NCBI GenBank assembly: GCA_039931865.1
Contig: JBDTRB010000147.1
Location: 1 to 7,919 of the forward strand
DNA length: 7,919 bases
Direction: 5' to 3'
From: JALYUA01 sp039931865
GTDB lineage: Bacteria > Acidobacteriota > Thermoanaerobaculia > UBA5066 > Gp7-AA6
The translations under genes were made by a program, and so were the position numbers. Positions 1 to 6,026 of this stretch are shown here, piece by piece. The notes under the pieces are model-generated. The model was not told the DNA's origin. It did no database searches and saw only the letters and a program-made list of their open reading frames with translations. Position 1 is the first letter of the stretch. Every line of letters begins with the position of its first letter.

Positions 1-75
1 TGCGGCGCGGGATGCGAACAGCATCGCCTTCGTCGCGTCGCCTCCCAGCCGGCCCCGCGGCGCTCGCAACGCCAC
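1..75 (-). CDS. Possible 5' end of an unrecognised gene, cut by the window edge
   Basis: A minus-strand frame stays open from the surA-like stop codon to the window edge. A GTG at 75-73 is preceded by a purine-rich AAAAAGGG (89-82) six bases upstream, which is a plausible ribosome binding site. About 25 residues are visible, beginning MALRAPRGRLGG, and most codons end in G or C as in the neighbouring genes. I do not recognise a family. It does not look like the starts of PdxA or RsmA, which follow surA in some bacteria. A GTG at 93-91 and an ATG at 24-22 are alternative starts in the same frame. It could equally be chance open frame in GC-rich DNA. Confidence 0.3.
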   Translation of the reverse strand, partial: MALRAPRGRLGGDATKAMLFASRAA

Positions 76-99
76 CTCACACCCTTTTTCCACGGGCTG

Positions 100-1095
100 C
101 TAACCCTTCTTCTCTTCCACTTTCGCGAGCGACGGATCGTAGATCTTGATGAACGCCTCGCGCCGGAGGTGCTGGATGAATTCGCTGAAGCGCTTGTCGT
201 AGAGGTTTTCGCCGATGCGCTTCTTCAGGTCTTCGCTCACGTCGGCAAAGGCCTTGTAACCGGCGGGTTTCCGGTCGATGACCCGGAAGAGATGGATCGA
301 CGCCGGGAGGAGCACCGGAGCGGGAAACTCCACGGGCTGGTCGGAGAACACCGCCGCGTCGAGCGCCGGAAGAAGCTCGCCCGAGGACACCGTCCCGAGA
401 TCGCCGCCGCGGTTCTTCGCGTTTCCTTCCGAGTACTCCTTCGCGAGGTCATCGAATTTCCCCCCGGAGGCCAGGCGGGCGCGGATCTCCTCCATGCGGT
501 TGACGGCCCTCTCGCGTCCCGCAGGGTCCGAGGCGGTGAAGCGGAGCACGATCTCGAAAACGCGCGCCTGCGGAGGCACACGATAGAGCTTCTCCTTCTG
601 GCGCTCGTACTCGGTCCGGAGCATGTCGTCGCTGACGTCCATCTTGCCGGTGACGTCGCGGCCGATGACCTTCTGGAGCGTGATCGTCTCCCGCATCTGC
701 CGCCTGAGCTCGTCACGCGTCATGCTGGACGAAGCGAGCGCGGCGTCGAATTCCTGGTCGGTTGCCAGGTTGTACTGCCGCTTCACCCGCTCCACCGCTT
801 CATCGACCTCGCCGTCCGTGGCGGAGACGGTCGGCCCGAGCTCCTTGGCGCGCTCGTCGATCAGCCGTTCCCGGATCATGTCGTCCAGAACGTCCTTCTT
901 CAGTTGCACCTTGTCCGCCGGCGAATTCGGGGCGTTCTGGGCGGCCGTCAGCCGTTTGTCGTACTCGCTCTGGGTGATCAGCCGGTCATTGACGCGGGCG
1001 ACGATTCTCTCGACGAGCTCCGCCGCGCGGGCAGGCATCGCAACGGAGAGTGAAAGCGCGAGAGAACCGGCGGCAAACAGGGACCGTGTCTTCAT
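100..1095 (-). CDS. SurA/PrsA-type periplasmic peptidyl-prolyl isomerase (single parvulin domain)
   Basis: This is a predicted exported folding chaperone of the SurA/PpiC family, acting on outer-membrane or secreted proteins. The chosen start (ATG at 1095) gives a classic signal peptide: MKTR, a hydrophobic stretch to about residue 20, and an ARA|AE cleavage site after residue 24. An upstream in-frame ATG at 1107 would only add MTLS before it. Residues 25-165 match the SurA N-terminal chaperone region, opening with VARVNDRLITQSEYDKRL and followed by charged helices. Residues about 170-280 form one parvulin rotamase domain with the family core GGKFDDLAKEYS (211-222) and GGDLG (230-234). The mature protein is about 307 residues; E. 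coli SurA is longer and has two parvulin domains. The usual GxH near the domain end reads ASIHLF, so isomerase activity is less certain than chaperone activity. The gene lies downstream of mfd on the same strand. The subtype (SurA, PrsA or PpiD-like) is not settled. Confidence 0.88.
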   Translation of the reverse strand: MKTRSLFAAGSLALSLSVAMPARAAELVERIVARVNDRLITQSEYDKRLTAAQNAPNSPADKVQLKKDVLDDMIRERLIDERAKELGPTVSATDGEVDEAVERVKRQYNLATDQEFDAALASSSMTRDELRRQMRETITLQKVIGRDVTGKMDVSDDMLRTEYERQKEKLYRVPPQARVFEIVLRFTASDPAGRERAVNRMEEIRARLASGGKFDDLAKEYSEGNAKNRGGDLGTVSSGELLPALDAAVFSDQPVEFPAPVLLPASIHLFRVIDRKPAGYKAFADVSEDLKKRIGENLYDKRFSEFIQHLRREAFIKIYDPSLAKVEEKKG

Positions 1096-1118
1096 GCTCA
1101 GGGTCATAACACCGGAAC

Positions 1119-1148
1119 TTTATCGGAATTTCCTGCACGGTCCGTCCA
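1119..1148 (-). promoter_or_regulatory. Weak candidate sigma-70-like promoter for the surA-like gene
   Basis: On the minus strand, TGGACG (1148-1143) and GATAAA (1124-1119) are separated by 18 bases. They match the -35 and -10 consensus at 4 of 6 positions each. Transcription would start near 1112, leaving only a short leader before the ATG at 1095. Neither box is strong and no Shine-Dalgarno sequence is evident, so the gene may simply be read through from mfd. Confidence 0.22.
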
Positions 1149-1170
1149 CGGGGACAGGGAGACGGCAGAC

Positions 1171-1227
1171 GGCCCCTCACCCCAACCTTCCATTGTTCAG
1201 CCGGACGCCGGGAAGAGGGAAGAAGCC
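1171..1227. repeat. Degenerate C-rich/G-rich intergenic element in the mfd-surA spacer
   Basis: The plus strand reads CCCCTCACCCCAACCTTCC, then a short mixed stretch, then GCCGGGAAGAGGGAAG. This is the layout of a degraded inverted repeat with a pyrimidine arm followed by a purine arm. A similar layout appears at 7699-7740. It resembles the CCCTCACCCC-type dispersed repeats seen in many high-GC genomes. That link is from memory, and the copy here is too decayed to pair cleanly. Confidence 0.25.
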
Positions 1228-1239
1228 GGGATCGTCCGT

Positions 1240-1257
1240 GGCTGGACGTTTCCAGCC
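1240..1257 (-). terminator. Hairpin just downstream of mfd, terminator-like but without a U tract
   Basis: GGCTGGA and TCCAGCC form a perfect 7-bp stem around a 4-base loop. The hairpin begins 4 bases past the mfd stop codon. No T run follows on the minus strand, only a pyrimidine-rich CTTCTTCCCTCTTCCC further on. It may protect the mfd mRNA end or act as a weak terminator; efficient intrinsic termination is doubtful. Confidence 0.4.
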
Positions 1258-1260
1258 CGG

Positions 1261-4200
1261 TCAGCCCGATTGTGCCAGGTGTGGACCGGTGATCTCGGCA
1301 AGCCAGCTCGTCATCGCAGGCAACAGCGACTCGCCCGCCGGCGAGGGCACCGTCAGCACTCGCGCGGGAGAGAGGCGGGCGCCGCGGGTCTGACGCACGA
1401 AGTCGGTCAGGCGCGCCGCGTCGATCGAGGCGTCCTCGGCGAACCGGAGATGTACCTGGCCGGCCTGGCGAGTCAAAGACGTCACTCCGATGCGCTCCGC
1501 GCGCGAGCGCAGGCGGGCGTACTCGACCAGCCGCCGCACCGCGGGAGGCGGCTCGCCGAACCGGTCGGCGATCTCTCGCGAGGTCTCGTCGAGCTCCCGG
1601 TCGTCCCTCGCGCGAGCAATCTTCTTGTAGATCATCATGCGCCAGTTCTCGTCGGCGACGTACGACGGCGGGATCGTCAGATCGAGGCCGAGTGAGAGCG
1701 TCACCTTCCGCTCGGGCACCGGCTCTTCGCCCTGGATCTCACGGATGGATTCCTCGAGCAGCGTGAGATACGTCTCGAAGCCGACCGACGCGATCTGCCC
1801 CGACTGTTCGCCTCCGAGGATGTTTCCGGAACCCCGGATCTCCAGGTCCTTGGCGGCGATGCGGAATCCCGCGCCGAGATCGCAGAACTCCTGGATCGAC
1901 GCGAGGCGCCGCCGCGCCGTGTCCGAGAGCGCGGCCGTCTCGTGCACGAGGAGAAACGCGGACGCGGGCTTGTCGCTCCGTCCGACGCGGCCGCGCAGCT
2001 GATAGAGCTGCGCGAGCCCGTAGGCCTCCGCGCGGTCGATCAGGATCGTATTCGCGGACGGGATGTCGAGACCGTTTTCGATGATCGTGGTCGCGAGGAG
2101 CAGGTCCGCCTCGCGCGTCGTGAACTTCAACATCGCCTTCTCGAGCTCGTTCTCCCGCATCGCTCCGTGGGCGACCGCGATCCGGAGCTTCGGAAGCAGG
2201 GTCTCGAGCTCGTCGCGGACGCGGCCGATCGATTCCACCCGGTTGTGCACGAAGAAGACCTGCCCGCCGCGTTCGAGCTCCGCCTCGATGGCCTCACGGA
2301 TCACCTCGGGCTTGCGCGGGACGACCTGGGTCTCGATCGCGAGGCGGTCGCGAGGCGGGGTCTCGATGATCGAAAGGTCGCGCAGGCCGGAGAGCGAGAG
2401 GTGGAGCGATCGCGGGATCGGCGTCGCGGACATCGCGAGCACGTCTATCGAGGTCTTCCACTCCTTCAGTCGCTCCTTCTGCGCAACCCCGAACCGCTGC
2501 TCTTCGTCCACGATCAGAAGACCGAGATCCCGGAAGGCGAGGTCCTTGCCCAGCATCCGGTGGGTCGCGATCAGAATGTCGACCGTGCCCTCGGCGACTT
2601 TCCTCACGATCTCCTTCTGCTCCTTCGGGCTGCGAAAGCGCGACAGCAGATCGATCGAGACCGGGAACGCGGCGAAGCGCCTCTTGAAAGTGCGGAAATG
2701 CTGGTCCGCCAGGATCGTCGTCGGGGCGAGGACGGCCACCTGCTTGCCGTCGAGCACGGCCTTGAACGCCGCCCGCATCGCGACCTCGGTCTTCCCGTAC
2801 CCGACATCCCCGCAGAGGAGCCGGTCCATCGGCTTCGACGACTGCATGTCGCGCTTCACGTCCGCGATCGCCTGCGCCTGGTCGGGGGTCTCGACGTATT
2901 CGAACGCGTCCTCGAACTCCTTCTGCCACGGCGAGTCCTTGGAGAAAGCGAACCCGTCCGCGAGCGTGCGCCGCGCATAGAGCTTCAGGAGCTGGTCCGT
3001 CATGTCCCGCATCGCCTTCTTGACGGACGCCATGCGCCTGGCCCATCCGGCCCCGCCCAGCTTGTCGAGCGAGGGCTCGACGCCTTCGAGCCCCGAGTAC
3101 TTCTGGACGAGGTCGAAGCGCTCCACGGGAAGCAGGAGCCGCTTCTCGTCGGCGTACCCGATCTCCATGAACTCGCGCTCCTCGCCTTCGACGGGCACCC
3201 GCTTCAAGCCCTGAAAGACGCCGATCCCGTAGTCGCGATGCACCACCGCGTCACCGAGCTTCAGGTCCCTCAGGTCGGAAAGGAACGCCTCAGAGGGCCG
3301 CCGGCGCGATGTCGAGACCGGCTTTTCCTCTCCGAAAATCTCGCTCTCGGAGTAAACGGAGACGCGCGGCTCGCGCATGCGGAAGCCGCCCGAGATGTCG
3401 GCCGGCACCGAAATCAGGACCCCGGCACTGCGCTCCGACGAAACGTGCAGGCCGTACTCGAGGGCAAAGCGCCGCAGCTTCTCGGCTCCTCCGGTCGGCC
3501 GCACCGCGACGAAGACCTCCTCGTTGTCGGCCAGGGCCCGCTCGATCTCCTCGGCGGCTTCCTTCGTTCGTCCGCCGTGACCGGAAATCGCCTCCGCCGG
3601 CAGTCGAAGGAGCGCGCCCCCGCCCGACAGACCGACCCGATCGAAGCGCACCGCCGCTTTCGCCAGCGCCGCACGGATGCGGTCCGCGGGGTGGGCGAGC
3701 TCTTCGGGAAGAAATGGGTCCCGGTCGGGATCCCGGTCGGCGGCGAGTCGTTCGGCAAAACCCGCGATCTCCTCTTCCACCGCGGCGGGCTCCAGCACGA
3801 CGAGCGCGGCTCCCGCGGCGTGGTCCAGCCACCCCGACGGCATCGGCGACACCGCGGGAGCGAAGACGATCCGCTCGACTTCGGACGGGTAACGGCCCAG
3901 CCGCTCGGTCAACATTCCGCGTTCGTCCTCCGACTCCCTCGCGATCGCAAACGGCGGCAGCACCACCGACGGCAGCCGCTCGCGGGAACGCTGCGTGTCG
4001 GGGTCGAAGACGCGGATCGACGCGATGCGGTCGCCGTCGAGCTCCACGCGCACGGGCAGGTCGCGGTCGGGGGCGAACACGTCGAAGAGGCCGCCGCGCA
4101 CAGCGAGGTCCCCGGTCTCGACGACGAGATCCGAGCGGCGATAACCGACGGAGGTGAGCCGCGCGACGAAACGGGGAAGAGAGATCTCCTCTCCCTCGCG

Positions 4201-4617
4201 CAGCGACATCACGAGCTCTCCGAAGACCTCGGGCGAAGGAAGGCGGGCGAAAAGGGACCGCGCCGGAAGGACGACGGCGCGCACGGACCCCGGGTCTCTC
4301 AGGGCGGAGAGAAGGCCGAACTCGTCACGGCGCGCCTTGAGCGACGGAGGGATGCGCTGGTAGGGCGTCAGCGTCAGGGCGGGCGCGTGGAAAACCCGCG
4401 GCACGCCGGAAGCGACGAGATCGTCTGTCAGCGATTCCGCGGCCTTTTCGTCGGGGACGACGATCGCCAGAGGCCGGTCGAGGTCGCGCGAAAGCGCCGA
4501 GAGAACGATGCCGGGCAGCGCACCCGCGGCGCCGGCGATGACCGGGCTCTCCCCGCGCGAGACGCGGGCGAGCAGGTCGGCATACGAAGGAAATCCCCGG
4601 ACGAGATCCGCGAGCAT
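1261..4617 (-). CDS. mfd: Transcription-repair coupling factor Mfd
   Basis: Mfd is an ATP-dependent DNA translocase that pushes stalled RNA polymerase off the template and recruits UvrA to start nucleotide excision repair. At 1118 residues it is close to the family norm (E. coli about 1148). Residues 1 to about 330 form the UvrB-like N-terminal module. The RNA polymerase-interacting domain opens with LKLGDAVVHRDYGIGVF at 452-468. The helicase core is complete: Walker A GDVGYGKT (603-610), THRMLGKD, the DEEQ box (704-707), the SATPIPR motif III, TTIIENGLDIP, and motif VI QLRGRVGR (873-880). The C-terminal autoinhibitory domain follows from about 980 and includes the family stretch around LDLTIPPSYV. 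Nothing is broken or missing. The start lies 19 bases after the iscS stop, so the two genes probably share a transcript. No good Shine-Dalgarno sequence is seen, which suggests coupled translation. Confidence 0.98.
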   Translation of the reverse strand: MLADLVRGFPSYADLLARVSRGESPVIAGAAGALPGIVLSALSRDLDRPLAIVVPDEKAAESLTDDLVASGVPRVFHAPALTLTPYQRIPPSLKARRDEFGLLSALRDPGSVRAVVLPARSLFARLPSPEVFGELVMSLREGEEISLPRFVARLTSVGYRRSDLVVETGDLAVRGGLFDVFAPDRDLPVRVELDGDRIASIRVFDPDTQRSRERLPSVVLPPFAIARESEDERGMLTERLGRYPSEVERIVFAPAVSPMPSGWLDHAAGAALVVLEPAAVEEEIAGFAERLAADRDPDRDPFLPEELAHPADRIRAALAKAAVRFDRVGLSGGGALLRLPAEAISGHGGRTKEAAEEIERALADNEEVFVAVRPTGGAEKLRRFALEYGLHVSSERSAGVLISVPADISGGFRMREPRVSVYSESEIFGEEKPVSTSRRRPSEAFLSDLRDLKLGDAVVHRDYGIGVFQGLKRVPVEGEEREFMEIGYADEKRLLLPVERFDLVQKYSGLEGVEPSLDKLGGAGWARRMASVKKAMRDMTDQLLKLYARRTLADGFAFSKDSPWQKEFEDAFEYVETPDQAQAIADVKRDMQSSKPMDRLLCGDVGYGKTEVAMRAAFKAVLDGKQVAVLAPTTILADQHFRTFKRRFAAFPVSIDLLSRFRSPKEQKEIVRKVAEGTVDILIATHRMLGKDLAFRDLGLLIVDEEQRFGVAQKERLKEWKTSIDVLAMSATPIPRSLHLSLSGLRDLSIIETPPRDRLAIETQVVPRKPEVIREAIEAELERGGQVFFVHNRVESIGRVRDELETLLPKLRIAVAHGAMRENELEKAMLKFTTREADLLLATTIIENGLDIPSANTILIDRAEAYGLAQLYQLRGRVGRSDKPASAFLLVHETAALSDTARRRLASIQEFCDLGAGFRIAAKDLEIRGSGNILGGEQSGQIASVGFETYLTLLEESIREIQGEEPVPERKVTLSLGLDLTIPPSYVADENWRMMIYKKIARARDDRELDETSREIADRFGEPPPAVRRLVEYARLRSRAERIGVTSLTRQAGQVHLRFAEDASIDAARLTDFVRQTRGARLSPARVLTVPSPAGESLLPAMTSWLAEITGPHLAQSG

Positions 4618-4636
4618 CAGGGAGGAGATCCGAAAC

Positions 4637-5878
4637 CTACGCGCGCTCGACGGGGCCGGCCGTTCGCGTCGAGAGCATCGGGGAGAGCTCGCGAAGGCGC
4701 TTGACCGCGGAAGTTGTCGACGCGATCGCGAAGTCGATTTCCGCGGCGGTCGTGAAGCGGCCGAGACCGAACCGGATCGACGCGTGCGCGAGATCGTCGG
4801 AGACGCCGACCGCGCGGAGGACGTGAGAGGGCTGAAGGGAGGCCGACGTGCACGCCGAGCCGGAGGAAACGGCGACGTCCTTCATCCCCATCAAGAGCGC
4901 CTCGCCCTCGACGCCCGCAAACGACAGATTGAGATTGCCGGGCAGACGTTCCTCGATGGAGTCCGGAGCGAGGCTGCCGTCTTCCGCGAGCGCGGGAAGG
5001 ATCGAGCCGTTTACCGCGACGTCCGAAATCCCTCCGAGAATCCCGTCGCAGAGGCGCGCCCGCAGGAGCCGGATCCGGGCGGCTTCGGCGTCGCGTTCCG
5101 CGATGCCGATCTGCGCGGCCTTTCCGAGCGCCACGATTCCGGGCACGTTCAGAGTCCCCGAGCGAAGGCCGCGTTCCTGCCCGCCGCCGACGACCAGCGG
5201 AGAGAGCCGCACTCGCGGATTTCGTCCGCGCACGTAGAGCGCGCCCACGCCCTTCGGCGCGTAGATTTTGTGCCCTGAGACGGAAGCGAGGTCCACTTTC
5301 ATGGCCTCGACGTCGAAAGGCACCTTCGTAAAGCCCTGGACCGCGTCCGTGTGGAAGAGGACGCCCCGGGCGCGGCACACCGCGCCGATCTCGGCGACCG
5401 GGTGGAGCGTTCCGATTTCGTTGTTGGCGAGCATCAGGCTGACGAGCACCGTCCGGTCGGTCAGGACTTCGTCGACCGCCTGAGCCGAGATCCGCCCCGT
5501 CCGGTCCGGCTCGAGGACGGTCAGCCGGAAGCCCTCTTTTTCCAGAGCCCGACAGACGTCGAGCACCGCGTGATGCTCCGTCGCGCCGGTCACGATGTGG
5601 TCCCCGTTCTGCCGGTACGCCCGCGCCACGCCGAAGATCGCCAGATTGTTCGACTCAGTCGCGCCGCTCGTGAAGAGGATGTCCTTGTCGGCGGCGTTCA
5701 TGGCGGCGGCGACCTGGTGGCGCGCTTCATCGACGGCCGCCTCCGCCTCCCAACCGAACACGTGGCTGCGGGAGCCGGAGTTCCCGAATGCCGTCGTCAG
5801 GTACGGCAGCATGGCGTCGAGCACCCGCGGATCGACGGGCGTGGTCGCGTGATTGTCGAGGTAGATCGGAAGCTTCAT
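4637..5878 (-). CDS. iscS: Cysteine desulfurase, IscS/NifS type (class I)
   Basis: This is a PLP enzyme that converts cysteine to alanine and carries the sulfur as a persulfide for Fe-S cluster assembly and tRNA thiolation. The N-terminus LPIYLDNHATTPVDP is typical. PLP-site residues are present: H102 in ATEHHAV, D178 and Q181 in HTDAVQG, and the Schiff-base lysine K204 in SGHKIYAPKG. The catalytic cysteine C343 sits in SSGSACTSASLQPSHVL, the long flexible loop that marks class I enzymes. From there to ELSPM the sequence is very close to my recollection of E. coli IscS. Two differences stand out: about 16 extra residues between VNG and the RLPGNLNLSF strand, and a short tail (STRTAGPVERA) in place of the IscU-binding C-terminus. 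No iscU, iscR or suf gene adjoins it. It is the first gene visible in the minus-strand run ahead of mfd. A NifS naming would be equally defensible. Confidence 0.95.
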   Translation of the reverse strand: MKLPIYLDNHATTPVDPRVLDAMLPYLTTAFGNSGSRSHVFGWEAEAAVDEARHQVAAAMNAADKDILFTSGATESNNLAIFGVARAYRQNGDHIVTGATEHHAVLDVCRALEKEGFRLTVLEPDRTGRISAQAVDEVLTDRTVLVSLMLANNEIGTLHPVAEIGAVCRARGVLFHTDAVQGFTKVPFDVEAMKVDLASVSGHKIYAPKGVGALYVRGRNPRVRLSPLVVGGGQERGLRSGTLNVPGIVALGKAAQIGIAERDAEAARIRLLRARLCDGILGGISDVAVNGSILPALAEDGSLAPDSIEERLPGNLNLSFAGVEGEALLMGMKDVAVSSGSACTSASLQPSHVLRAVGVSDDLAHASIRFGLGRFTTAAEIDFAIASTTSAVKRLRELSPMLSTRTAGPVERA

Positions 5879-6026
5879 ACGGTGGAACGGCCGGTGCCGC
5901 CGGGAGAGCGTACCGTTTTACGTTCACGGGGGAAAACGCCTGCAGAGGCGCGGGTATTTCGGGCCGGGCGCAGGACGACCCTTCTCCCCCCTTCGCCCCC
6001 TCATCGAGGCATAATCCCGACAAGCG
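5879..6026. promoter_or_regulatory. Divergent intergenic spacer between iscS and the thyX-like gene
   Basis: Promoters for both directions must lie in or near these 148 bases. On the plus side, CATAAT at 6010-6015 matches 5 of 6 bases of the -10 consensus. Transcription would then start around 6022, only a few bases before the ATG at 6027, so the thyX-like mRNA could be nearly leaderless. No matching -35 box is visible; that position is a C-rich run. On the minus side the best -10-like string is TAAAAC near 5919-5914, with no convincing partner. Neither gene has a clear Shine-Dalgarno sequence. Confidence 0.3.

Noticed and set aside
169..1053. A 294-codon plus-strand open frame opposite the surA-like gene
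   Set aside because: The minus strand encodes a protein with a signal peptide and a parvulin domain. The opposite frame shows only low-complexity charged sequence.
1942..4704. A 920-codon plus-strand open frame antisense to mfd
   Set aside because: It lies opposite a complete, clearly recognisable Mfd. Its translation is rich in Arg, Glu and Asp with no domain, as expected of antisense frames in high-GC genes.
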